Source: Granulosicoccus antarcticus IMCC3135 (GTDB lineage: Bacteria; Pseudomonadota; Gammaproteobacteria; Granulosicoccales; Granulosicoccaceae). From it: 64,000 nt of DNA. The stretch spans positions 638,001-702,000 of the forward strand of contig NZ_CP018632.1 of NCBI RefSeq assembly GCF_002215215.1, read 5' to 3'. The notes beneath the pieces were generated by a model. That model was not told where the DNA came from, did not search any database, and saw only the letters and a program-made list of their open reading frames with translations. The position numbers and the translations under genes are program-made. Positions 8,261-16,222 of this stretch are shown here, one piece after another. The first letter of the stretch is position 1. Every line of letters begins with the position of its first letter.

Positions 8261-9103
8261 TCAGTCAAGCTGCTCTTCGAACTCTGCATCCTCTACATTG
8301 ATTTGACGCCACATAGCCTCGCTGGCGCAGTAGGCAGAGAACAGCAGCAGCCCTATGCCAAGCACGATCAACAGCATATTACCGGCTGGCAGTTGCTGGA
8401 CAAAATTCAGTGCTTCACTCAAGCCTGGAGGTTTGGTGTCAGTTGGAGTGACTGTCATTAAACGATAGAAAAGAAGTAGCGTAATTATGGCAAATACGGT
8501 GCCGCGTGCCAGTAATCCCAGTTTTGCTACGGGATGTACGATATCCATTCTGGCTTCAGCCTGATTGAAATGTTTGGCATACCCTCCTGTGAAAGCTTTG
8601 AACCAGTGAGCGATGGTGACCCCGGCAAAGACCATCATCATGACGAGCAGTACGGGCTTTGTGCCAATTGTGGAGGCGATGCGATCAGCAATGCTCGGCG
8701 ACGAATCCGATCCGCTGTAGGGGAGCACTCCCAGCAGCGACAGGGCGTAGACAGTCAGCACGGCGTACGTTATCGCACTGGCAAGTAGTCCGCCCCTGAC
8801 CACAAGACCTTTTGGCGACCACCCGTGGGAATCTGTATCCAGAAGCGATTGAATCAGGCGCCACATCACATAGCCGGACATACCCACAATCAATACACCG
8901 ACAAGCGCTTTTCCGAACGGTTGTTCCAGCAACAGGCGCAGTGCCCCCTTGCTGTCGGTCTCACCGCTGTGGCCCAGACCGGACAGAACGGCAAATAATC
9001 CGATGATGAAATACACCAGGCTGCGAGATGCGTAACCGGTACGAGCCAGCTTTTTTATCCATTTCTGAGAAAGAAATCCGGTGTCTGAGGTAGCGGTGCT
9101 CAT
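8261..9103 (-). CDS. DUF1206 integral membrane protein
   Basis: 280 aa with six hydrophobic helices arranged as three repeated pairs, the DUF1206 pattern. Repeats start near residues 17 (KLARTGYASRSLVYFIIGLF), 100 and 190 (KLGLLARGTVFAIITLLLFY). Each starts with an Arg/Lys-Gly-Ala/Tyr-x-x-R motif before the first helix. The protein sits in the inner membrane and its biochemical role is unknown. It starts at an ATG at 9103. It lies downstream of the lipid-kinase remnant on the same strand. Confidence 0.85.
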   Translation of the reverse strand: MSTATSDTGFLSQKWIKKLARTGYASRSLVYFIIGLFAVLSGLGHSGETDSKGALRLLLEQPFGKALVGVLIVGMSGYVMWRLIQSLLDTDSHGWSPKGLVVRGGLLASAITYAVLTVYALSLLGVLPYSGSDSSPSIADRIASTIGTKPVLLVMMMVFAGVTIAHWFKAFTGGYAKHFNQAEARMDIVHPVAKLGLLARGTVFAIITLLLFYRLMTVTPTDTKPPGLSEALNFVQQLPAGNMLLIVLGIGLLLFSAYCASEAMWRQINVEDAEFEEQLD

Positions 9104-9142
9104 CTAATCAATGTTGTCCATGGGTTCAATCTCAAAAAGTCT

Positions 9143-9394
9143 TCAATCGTCCGAGTTGCGTCTGGTTACTGGAAGCAGAACCTGCAGGCTTTCAGGATGG
9201 GTTTTTAATTCCAGAGACTCGCCTGACGAAAACAGCTCACCATCGAGCATTCCCTTCGAGCGCCCTCGTTTGCCAGAAAATGTCAGCTCGTGTCCAGCCT
9301 CGTTCAGGGACTGCTCGAGTGTATTCCTGATGCTCTCCAGGCCAGCTGTGCACAGTGTTCCGCTACCGGGATTGACTACGACACTGATTTTCAT
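9143..9394 (-). pseudogene. Diacylglycerol/sphingosine-type lipid kinase with large internal deletion
   Basis: Starting at the ATG at 9394, the first residues MKISVVVNPGSGT are the opening of a DAGK catalytic domain (nucleotide-binding VNPxSG). After about 40 residues the sequence jumps to KGMLDGELFSSGE and HPESLQVLLPV, which match the last 40 residues of such kinases (DGE...P..L.VLVP). The central GGDGT and catalytic parts are missing, so only about 83 of some 300 residues remain in one open frame. A dead kinase is most likely. The frame stays open, so a short product is possible. Confidence 0.65.
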
Positions 9395-9648
9395 GAGAGC
9401 CTGGCAGCCCGGCCCCCAACACGAGTCCACATAGCCCTAGTTCCACAGGTTGATCGTCCAATTGATATTCGTCAGGATTTGTGGAATATACAGTTGGTTG
9501 TTTCACGAGCCCTGAGTTCCAGATGTCGAACTGATATCTCCTTGACTACCAAGCTTGGTCAGATATGCTCCAGCACTGAATCTTAGAGTTGGCTAATACT
9601 ACTCTGGCGTAAATGTTCCCTGAACTTGCATGTAGCTATTACAGTCTG

Positions 9649-9822
9649 AGTGTCAAGGCTCACTCTGGCGCAACCCTTCTGTACGTCACGCATGATCAGA
9701 TTGAAGCCATGATGATGGCAACCCGTGTCGGTGTCCTGGATCAAGGTAATCTGATTCAGATCGGTTAACCCAGAAAGATCTATGAAAACCCGGGGGGCAT
9801 TTGTGTAGCGAGTCACCTAGGT
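9649..9822 (+). pseudogene. ABC transporter ATPase fragment (PotA/UgpC/MalK type)
   Basis: The plus-strand frame reads SGATLLYVTHDQIEAMMMA, then TRVGVLDQGNLIQIG, a TAA stop (9766-9768), and in the same frame PRKIYENPGGICVASHLG. This is the switch-His loop (VTHD) and the following beta strand of an importer ATPase. The TAA replaces the residue usually found in IGTPREIYENP. Walker A, signature and Walker B regions are absent upstream. The frame stays open to about 9936 with FFKDPENF-like sequence that may derive from another gene of the same lost operon. Confidence 0.75.
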
Positions 9823-9907
9823 CTGATGGCTCTGATCCCTAACCCCTTCTTGCTGGAAATCACTAACGCCACTTTCTTCAAGGATCCTGAAAATTTCAAG
9901 AGTGAAG

Positions 9908-10048
9908 CGAGTGGTGACTATTACGCTCCGGCTTGATGCGGTCAAGCGCGAAGATCTTGAAGCGGCCGAAACACTGGGGGCGGATGCTTCAGTCCGGCTA
10001 CGCACCATCATTTTGCCGCAAGTGATTCCTTACGCCATTTCGGGCTGA
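9908..10048 (+). pseudogene. ABC transporter permease fragment (EAA loop)
   Basis: The frame RVVTITLRLDAVKREDLEAA, ETLGADASVRLRTIILPQVI, PYAISG ends in TGA at 10046-10048. It is the cytoplasmic EAA loop (EAA...G....LP) of a polyamine/iron/sugar-type permease, in a different frame from the nearby ATPase fragment. No membrane segments remain on either side. With the ATPase fragment 85 bases upstream it marks a decayed transporter operon on the plus strand. Confidence 0.75.
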
Positions 10049-10546
10049 ATTGAGCAAGAGAGACGAATAGAATCTATGAAAGCCGGTGAGGGTATGGAAG
10101 AGCAGGCCAAAGGGGGTGTCTGAAGTCTTTGGGAAAACCACCGAGCCAAACAGTAACTCTGTGCCTTCGGAGCCCTCTTGTGAATAGGGGCGAACCATCA
10201 ACCAGGAGCCCGTGCTCGACTTCGGAAAGCGAAGCAGTATTTCATTGTCACACCGATTTTCCACACTCCAGGCAGAAAAGCGATTGTGGCTGCCTTGCGC
10301 TAGTGCTCTGGCATCTTCATCGGTGGAGGGGACGCGCAAAGTCAAGGCCAGTAACTTGCGCTCGATACTGAACGCCCGAGATGTATAGAACGCGTAGACA
10401 AAGTCTTGCAGGCTGATGTCCGCCTCGATGCGTGTCGAATAGCAGTCACAATAGTTGGGCACAGTGCCGGTTGTAGATGTGCCGGTGTAGGCTGCCAATA
10501 GTGAGCCTTGGGGGATGTCGCTGGCACTGGCACTGTGTGAAGGCAT
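9998..10546 (-). CDS. Conserved hypothetical protein, 182 aa, 3' end recombined
   Basis: The frame starts at an ATG at 10546, 10 bases after the MOSC gene on the same strand, so the two may be cotranscribed. Motifs include DISLQDFVYAFYTSRAF, ALTLRVPSTDEDARALAQG and a C-terminal LLFGSVVF/HRFYSSLLL pattern. I associate these with a small uncharacterised proteobacterial family but cannot name it. The last 17 codons overlap the ABC permease fragment in antisense, so the natural C-terminus was probably replaced when the graveyard DNA came to lie here. No signal peptide or membrane helix. Confidence 0.65.
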   Translation of the reverse strand: MPSHSASASDIPQGSLLAAYTGTSTTGTVPNYCDCYSTRIEADISLQDFVYAFYTSRAFSIERKLLALTLRVPSTDEDARALAQGSHNRFSAWSVENRCDNEILLRFPKSSTGSWLMVRPYSQEGSEGTELLFGSVVFPKTSDTPFGLLFHTLTGFHRFYSSLLLNSARNGVRNHLRQNDGA

Positions 10547-10555
10547 GTCCTTGTC

Positions 10556-11323
10556 TCAACCCAGCTCGACAATGCCGCCAACAGAGAGCACACCGCCGTG
10601 CTTGACCTGGGCATAGACACCCATATCCAGATGGCCATAATGCTCCCGCAGCATTTTAGGTGTGCGGATATCACGCTCACCGGTTTTCAGATTGACCTCT
10701 GTAGCAGGGCATCGTCGCGTGCGCTTCACTATCTTCAACCTTACTGAGCCAACGCTGATCTCTTGTCCGAGCATTTCCAGTTCAGAGAAGGCGGGTAAGC
10801 CTGAGATCTGGATGTTGGCGCGAAATCTGTTCGGATCGACATCCTGGCCAATCGCTTTTGAAAACGCATCGACACTGTCCAGATTGATGATGGACACCGC
10901 ATTCATCATCTCGGTGGAATCCACCGATACATCGGTGAAACGATGGGGCGAGGCTTCATGAAGTTGCGGGGTCTCGTCATCGGACAATGACAGGTACGAC
11001 TTGATAAATTGGCTGGCCTGCTGTTTTCCATCAACGGTGCCGATATCGAATCGTCCGCTATTCTCGGAGGCTGATAACGAAAGCACACCACTCTCCTCGT
11101 CATACTCGGTGCTGAGTAGTGCAAGGCTTGCATCCCGTGCCAGCATGTAGAACTTTGTCTTGGGTAGCGGCTTCGGGTCGGCAGGATCAAAGCCACTGTT
11201 GGGGCGTGCGAAGCCAAATTTGCGATCGCAGGGAAAGCCCTGGCCCATATTGAGAATGACACTGTCAAGTGCTTGAGCACTCAGACCTTTGACAGGGAAC
11301 CGGTTTAACGCTTCAATCTTCAT
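10556..11323 (-). CDS. MOSC domain protein
   Basis: 255 aa: an N-terminal beta-barrel MOSC_N domain (1-100, starting MKIEALNRFPVKGLSAQ) and a C-terminal MOSC domain (about 110-255). The conserved Cys lies in KRTRRCPATEVN, where the molybdenum cofactor sulfur is thought to be handled. Family members bind or sulfurate molybdenum cofactor, or reduce N-hydroxylated compounds (YcbX type). This one lacks the C-terminal ferredoxin domain of YcbX. It is probably cotranscribed with the 182-aa gene downstream. Confidence 0.85.
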   Translation of the reverse strand: MKIEALNRFPVKGLSAQALDSVILNMGQGFPCDRKFGFARPNSGFDPADPKPLPKTKFYMLARDASLALLSTEYDEESGVLSLSASENSGRFDIGTVDGKQQASQFIKSYLSLSDDETPQLHEASPHRFTDVSVDSTEMMNAVSIINLDSVDAFSKAIGQDVDPNRFRANIQISGLPAFSELEMLGQEISVGSVRLKIVKRTRRCPATEVNLKTGERDIRTPKMLREHYGHLDMGVYAQVKHGGVLSVGGIVELG

Positions 11324-11660
11324 GATAGAGCTGACTTTGTCATTGTTTGGAGCATGGGCTTTCGGTCAGTTAATGATCAGACCGATGGGAGGGATAGCAT
11401 CGCATCACTATCGCCTGATACTTGTGAGCATATCAGGCACACGCCATTGTTGCCTCCTGCCGTCGTCTCTGTAAGCGGCTCGCGCTCAAAGCCAGTGACA
11501 TAGGTGTGAAATGAGGTTGAAGTCTCTACCCCTGATGCAAAGATAGCGCCTGCGCTAAACTCTACCGGCTTTCAGATTCTGTGCTGAGAGGCCAAAAGGC
11601 TCAGGTGGCCAGGACAACCTCATAGCCCTGATTCTGCTCCTATTACGGGATGCGCCTGAC
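11324..11660. other. Intergenic region, nothing firmly recognised
   Basis: 337 bases between divergent genes. A GC-rich stretch around 11580-11640 has short self-complementary parts (GGCC AAAA GGC) before the PHP gene, but I could not match it to a known riboswitch. No coding frame is supported. Confidence 0.3.
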
Positions 11661-12479
11661 ATGCAATTGTGCGAATATGCAGGAATGATGAAAATCCAGA
11701 AGAACTACCACACGCATACTCATCGCTGCAAACATGCCTCTCAGGATGTGTCGCACTACTGTGCCGCAGCCGTTGAGCAAGGCTTGAGCGTGTTGGGCAT
11801 TTCAGATCACACCGCGCTGCCTGATAATCGCTGGCCACACATCCGGATGGATATCGGTGAGCTGCCTGATTATATCCGTGCGGTGGACGAGGCCATCAAA
11901 AGCTATCCCGAGCTGACGATCCTCAAAGGGGCTGAGTGTGAATATGCCGATGAATATCACGAATTCTTTGAAGACACTTTGCTGGGTGAACATCGCTTCG
12001 ACTACCTTATCGGCGCTGCTCACTTCTTCCCGATGGAGGGCGAATGGCTAGGCTCATATGGAGGCACTGACAGCAAGGCCTCATTGCAAAGCTATGCGAA
12101 GTACTTCATCAAGTCGATGGAATCAGGGCTATTCGCTTTCATGGCTCATCCCGATCTATTCGGCAACAGCTATCTGACATGGGATGAAAATACGATTCAT
12201 GCCTCTCGGGACATGCTGACTGCAGCGGCCGAGTTGCAGGTTCCGCTGGAAATCAACGGCTATGGTCTGCGCAAACCAAAGATTGACACGCCTTCTGGAC
12301 GCCGCTGCATGTACCCCTGGTTACCGTTCTGGGAGCTGGCTAGCGAATACGATATTCGGGTCATCGTCAATTCCGATGCTCATCGACCTGAAGATGTCAG
12401 CAGCAATCTGCAAGAGGCGGCAGAGCTTGGAATCCGCTGTGGATTGAAGTTTGCCGACCTTGGGTATCTTGAGTCGTGA
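11661..12479 (+). CDS. PHP-domain histidinol-phosphatase-like phosphoesterase
   Basis: A cytosolic metal-dependent phosphatase of the HisJ/HisK type, 272 aa. Metal ligands are visible: YHTHTHRCKHA at the start, ISDHTALP, KGAECEYAD, GAAHFFP, MAHPDLFG and NSDAHRPEDV near the end. This pattern fits a trinuclear PHP active site. Histidinol phosphate is the best guess, but no his gene is nearby, so another phosphate ester is possible. The start is uncertain: the domain starts at about residue 11, and ATGATG at 11685/11688 right after AGGA may be the true start. Confidence 0.88.
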   Translation: MQLCEYAGMMKIQKNYHTHTHRCKHASQDVSHYCAAAVEQGLSVLGISDHTALPDNRWPHIRMDIGELPDYIRAVDEAIKSYPELTILKGAECEYADEYHEFFEDTLLGEHRFDYLIGAAHFFPMEGEWLGSYGGTDSKASLQSYAKYFIKSMESGLFAFMAHPDLFGNSYLTWDENTIHASRDMLTAAAELQVPLEINGYGLRKPKIDTPSGRRCMYPWLPFWELASEYDIRVIVNSDAHRPEDVSSNLQEAAELGIRCGLKFADLGYLES

Positions 12480-12570
12480 GGGAATCGCTGGGCGAATAGA
12501 AACTGTCGCCCGATTGTTTGACTATCTGGCCACTGCATGAGAGATTACCAGACGATCTGCTACAGCCTGC

Positions 12571-12786
12571 CTATGCCAGCCCTTCCAGTTGCTGTTTTTG
12601 CTCACGAACTATTTTCATGACGTTGCCTGCGCCACCCGCCAGATCCTGCAATGTCAGAAAAGGCGCTAGAGTGAACTTCCAGTTTGATGGCAGATTGTCC
12701 ACAGGGTCGAGCCCGTGCGAAATACGCGCATTATTGACTTCCTGCAGTTTGGGATGCTTATCGCTGGTTGCAGTTGCATTGTTCAT
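12571..12786 (-). CDS. Small hypothetical protein, 71 aa
   Basis: Starts at an ATG at 12786 with GGAG nine bases upstream (sequence ACGGAGTTTTATAAATG). The product is mostly polar with a helical C-terminal half ending KIVREQKQQLEGLA. I do not recognise it. It follows the 104-aa gene on the same strand with a 163-base gap. A small gene is supported mainly by the ribosome site. Confidence 0.5.
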   Translation of the reverse strand: MNNATATSDKHPKLQEVNNARISHGLDPVDNLPSNWKFTLAPFLTLQDLAGGAGNVMKIVREQKQQLEGLA

Positions 12787-12949
12787 TTATAAAACTCCGT
12801 TTATTTCACGATTTTGATTGTTGAGTTTGAATCTGTGTGGGCGCTGTTACCAGCAACAACGCCTGACCAGTATCTCGGCATATGGCTGCTTGTATTGAAT
12901 AGCAATATCATTTCCGAGCTTCATTTTGCGGTTCAGTGTGATTAGTGAA

Positions 12950-13264
12950 CTAGATCATCATGTCTACCAATTGCCCGGAACGCTGACCCCCTCCAGACAT
13001 ATCAACGCCATTGCTTTCTAGCTCGCTATCAACAAAGGAGCGAATCTCTTCGAAGCTGGCACCTGAACTTTCAAGCTCCACCACGCCTGCGAGTACTGAA
13101 TCCTTTGCATCATCCGTTAGCGAGCCGCCCAATTTCTGCATCGCGGAGGCGGCGTCAGGAAGTTCACCTTGTATGCCTCTTTCGGGAGGTGGGGCAGGCA
13201 GAGAGACTGCTTGAGCCTGGGATATGGTTGCCGACATGATGTCGGGTGAGGTACTCATGTTCAT
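12950..13264 (-). CDS. Small hypothetical protein, 104 aa
   Basis: The open frame extends back to 13408 with a TTG, but the upstream 48 residues look non-coding. The ATG at 13264 has CGGAG upstream and starts MNMSTSPDIMSATISQAQAV, so I chose it. The product is acidic, with a Pro-rich segment (LPAPPPERG) and a helical region SLTDDAKDSVLAGVVELE resembling a small EF-hand-like or regulatory helix pair. It ends with a Gly-rich stretch. Family unknown. Confidence 0.5.
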   Translation of the reverse strand: MNMSTSPDIMSATISQAQAVSLPAPPPERGIQGELPDAASAMQKLGGSLTDDAKDSVLAGVVELESSGASFEEIRSFVDSELESNGVDMSGGGQRSGQLVDMMI

Positions 13265-13411
13265 AAGCGGACTCCGTTGCTTCAGGTTACATGGGTTCAG
13301 GTTTCTTAACGGCTGCCGCGATGGCCACCTTGAACGCTGATCTTCGAATCTGTTAGGTGTACGCTCTGACTGGAACTCAGATCTGGATATCGTGAGCCAT
13401 CCAGTCAAATC

Positions 13412-13834
13412 ATGCGTAAAGGATGTATGAGAAACACAACACTATCAGCTCCGCTCGATTACGACACTCGATGCGATCTGACCGTCTACTACGACGGCGG
13501 CTGCCCTCTGTGCCGTCGTGAAATTGCTACCTACCAATCACTATCCGGTGCTGAACGTCTGAACTGGGAAGACGTAGCGCAGGCTGATGAGCGGGTTGCA
13601 CCGGATCTGATGCGTTCCGATGCACTGGCTCGTATGCATGTACGTACCGCGGATGGCAAGCTTGTTCATGGGGCTCATGCCTTCGCCCTGATGTGGCAGG
13701 TTTTGCCTAAAACACGCTGGTTGGGGCGCCTGGCTGCTACACGTCCGGCCTTGTGGGTGCTGGAACCGGCGTATCGTGCATTCCTGAAGCTGCGGCCACT
13801 GTGGCGCAAGCAAGGCAGTGTTGTCTCGGATTGA
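13412..13834 (+). CDS. DCC-family thiol-disulfide oxidoreductase (DUF393)
   Basis: 140 aa with the family's opening DLTVYYDGGCPLCRREI: a DGxCxxC motif on a thioredoxin-like fold, seen here as C-P-L-C. It is followed by the usual ADGKLVHGAHAFALMW region and a hydrophobic C-terminus. It is a putative cytosolic or membrane-associated redox protein. A second ATG at 13427 follows AAAGGA closely and could be the real start; both precede the domain. It often accompanies photolyase-like genes, and one follows here on the opposite strand. Confidence 0.85.
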   Translation: MRKGCMRNTTLSAPLDYDTRCDLTVYYDGGCPLCRREIATYQSLSGAERLNWEDVAQADERVAPDLMRSDALARMHVRTADGKLVHGAHAFALMWQVLPKTRWLGRLAATRPALWVLEPAYRAFLKLRPLWRKQGSVVSD

Positions 13835-13979
13835 GGCGCTCAAGTACGCGATTTACGTCGACAACGTTCTGAGCAGTACACGATACTTGGCCACAATCCG
13901 CGTGAAGCCCATTTTTTCCGGTTCTCGAAGCGTAGCTTGCAGACTGGGCAGATCTTGCTTTCGCGAGGTGGCGATGCCA

Positions 13980-15101
13980 TCAGAGACCAGCGCTTCCCTT
14001 GACCTGTTTCCAGAATTTTGAAAAGCTCGGGAACGCCTCAGCAGGCAGAGGGTAGAGCCAGTTGCGTGGCTCTACGGTACCGGGCCAGCTATCACAAGCG
14101 GGGTACTCCAATCGTACGACCTCACTCCCACTGAGGTGATGATGGAGAGCTTCGATGCTGCCGTGCACTAGTATCGCACCGCAACGTTGCGCCCAGTGCT
14201 CTATCAACTGCCAACGCTGTGCGGCCATGGGCCAGCGTGTGTTGAGTTCGGCATCCACGAACACGATATGCTGATTGATATCGGTTCGCCAGCGAGGGTC
14301 AAGATTCCAGATTGAGTGCAAGGCCAGTGGCGCGTCGTGCTCCAGTGTCAGTTCATCCAGAGGGATGCCGGGCAGGCTCGATTCCAGATTCGGTGCCTGG
14401 CGCAGCTGCAGTGCCTCGGGTAGTGCCAGTGTCGGCAGTTCCTCATAGCTGACATCCAGCCAGCTGCCTTGCTGCTCAGTGCCGGCAAATCGGTTCAGGT
14501 TCTCCTGATTGGCGATGTATTGCTTGTCACTGAAACTACCTGCCACCCACTGCCAGCTGAGTGTATTGCTGGCAAGGTCGCCGTCGAGCAGGTGATAGTG
14601 CAACCAGCGCGCAGGCTCCAGCCAGTGTGTGTGTGCAAGATTACAGGCAATGGCGGCAACCCACATGCGGGCGTGGTTGTGTAGGGTGCCTTCATATAGA
14701 AGATGTTGCACAGTGGTATCAATAGCTTCGATCCCAGTGGCGCCGTTTAGCAAGGCTGTTGGCGCATGGTTGTGCTGTACACCGGGTTGCGCGTGACGCA
14801 TGTCTGTGAAGATTGCATCGCCTTCAAGCTGCCAGTTACGATGGAAATACTCGCGCCAGGCCAATTCGAACAGCAGGCGGTAGCAGCTCTTGGCAGGGTG
14901 CTTCGCAAGTACAGCCTGTGCAACATCGCTGGTAGAGATCACGCCGTGTGTCAGGAAGGGGCCACACCAGGTAGTAGCGCCGTCCAGATAGTTGCGTGTA
15001 CGGTCATATTCATGCGGGTCGATATCGGCCAGACGTGCAAGCACCTCATTGATCTCAACGAGAAAGTGATCAAGTCCCGGGGCGGTGATGACGGCGCTCA
15101 T
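13980..15101 (-). CDS. FAD-binding photolyase/cryptochrome-like protein, domain order changed
   Basis: 373 aa. Residues 1-210 match the C-terminal FAD-binding domain of DNA photolyases: YDRTRNYLDGATTW, FELAWREYFHRNW, NHARMWVA, LDGDLASNTLSWQWVAGSFS and IANQENLNRF. There is no antenna domain before it. Instead an alpha/beta-like region follows (about 265-340: HIVFVDAELNTRWPMAAQRW, AILVHGSIEALHHHL). So the light-harvesting-type fold may be at the C-terminus or replaced. The protein starts two bases after the DUF3429 gene, so the two are coupled. Photorepair or a sensory role is inferred. Confidence 0.82.
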   Translation of the reverse strand: MSAVITAPGLDHFLVEINEVLARLADIDPHEYDRTRNYLDGATTWCGPFLTHGVISTSDVAQAVLAKHPAKSCYRLLFELAWREYFHRNWQLEGDAIFTDMRHAQPGVQHNHAPTALLNGATGIEAIDTTVQHLLYEGTLHNHARMWVAAIACNLAHTHWLEPARWLHYHLLDGDLASNTLSWQWVAGSFSDKQYIANQENLNRFAGTEQQGSWLDVSYEELPTLALPEALQLRQAPNLESSLPGIPLDELTLEHDAPLALHSIWNLDPRWRTDINQHIVFVDAELNTRWPMAAQRWQLIEHWAQRCGAILVHGSIEALHHHLSGSEVVRLEYPACDSWPGTVEPRNWLYPLPAEAFPSFSKFWKQVKGSAGL

Positions 15102-15103
15102 GG

Positions 15104-15577
15104 TTAGCCCGAAATCAACACGATAAAAGCGACCAGCAGCGAGGCCATAGCACCAGATGTCAGCATCAATCGCAGACGTGCGAACCAGTCGGGTAATTCA
15201 TGACGCCTCGCGGCTGCTCGATCCTGCGCGTACTGAAGCGCAAATCCTGCTGTCAGTAGTAGTAGCGTGCTGCGTGTTTCGAGTAATAGAGCAAGCCAGG
15301 CAATCAGGCTGGGAAGAATACTCAGTGTCAAGGGTGCCCATTGTTCGAGCCGTGCCTCGTCATCGAGCAGCTTTCCCCATCGCACTCCGCCCAGAAAACT
15401 CAAAATGACGGCGCCATAAGCGCCGAGCGCATGTACCAGAAAATCACTGGAGAACATGGCTGGTAGCTGCGTGAATTGAACCAGGCACACAATCAGTGCG
15501 GTTGTAAAAAAGGGCAGAAGGCCGCCCAGCCCTAAGATCAGGGCTGGTCGCGGTATGGTTGCAGAGTGCCTATTCAT
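15104..15577 (-). CDS. DUF3429 inner-membrane protein
   Basis: 157 aa with five hydrophobic helices and the family hallmark GAYGAVILSFLGGVRWGKLL in the second helix region. DUF3429 proteins are small bacterial and mitochondrial (TMEM69-like) membrane proteins of unknown function, often next to photolyase genes, as here. The stop is two bases before the photolyase-like start, giving a two-gene operon. Confidence 0.85.
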   Translation of the reverse strand: MNRHSATIPRPALILGLGGLLPFFTTALIVCLVQFTQLPAMFSSDFLVHALGAYGAVILSFLGGVRWGKLLDDEARLEQWAPLTLSILPSLIAWLALLLETRSTLLLLTAGFALQYAQDRAAARRHELPDWFARLRLMLTSGAMASLLVAFIVLISG

Positions 15578-15772
15578 GACGATGTTCCAGCTCCTGTAAG
15601 GGATTGATGGGGCTGGTAGGCTTATTCGTCAGCTGATGCGAAAGGGATCAGTTATTCGCCTGTCAATAAGCGAGATGATTGTGACATCAGCAGTGATGCA
15701 GGCCTCGTTCTCATGCAAATTTCAATGCCGGCTCAGCCGCTGGATTTGCTCCAGAGGCCGGGCGTATTGCTT

Positions 15773-16069
15773 TTAACTTCTGCGAATTCGCACCACTTTC
15801 ATGCTCTCGAATTCCATCCCCGCAATCTCCTCTACCTGTGGGTAGTAGGTGAGGTTGACCGGTCCGCCTTCCAGGCTGCGGTTCATCTCCTTGCGGTTAT
15901 ATTTGAACGGTACGCTGTAGCCTTCCAGCATCAATGTATTGATGATCCATTCACCTCTTTCACGTTGTACGTGGCTGACTACTTTTACCGAGTCCAGTTG
16001 GTTAAGCAGGCCATGTTTCAACAAGAGCTTGTCAGGGTCAGATTTCACGGTTAGATTTTTCTCCTGCAA
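15773..16069 (-). CDS. Small conserved hypothetical protein, 98 aa
   Basis: Starts at an ATG at 16069. The second half (INTLMLEGYSVPFKYNRKEM, GGPVNLTYYPQVEEIAGMEF, MKVVRIRRS) has an ordered beta-rich pattern of the kind conserved in small uncharacterised gammaproteobacterial proteins. No signal peptide or membrane segment. Function unknown. Confidence 0.55.
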   Translation of the reverse strand: MQEKNLTVKSDPDKLLLKHGLLNQLDSVKVVSHVQRERGEWIINTLMLEGYSVPFKYNRKEMNRSLEGGPVNLTYYPQVEEIAGMEFESMKVVRIRRS

Positions 16070-16222
16070 TGTCCAAGCGGGTTAGTGTAAAACATTGAGG
16101 TACCCGTTGCCTGTTATGCAGCAACCAGGTCCTTGCCGTCGGCTATGCTCGAATCAGGGGCACATAAAGGCTAGCGTGGCAAGTGATTCGCATCGTTTAT
16201 CGTAATTACAAGGAGTTGGAAC

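Noticed and set aside
11580-11660. Possible riboswitch before the PHP phosphatase
   Set aside because: The short stems do not match the glycine, TPP or other riboswitch cores I can recall.
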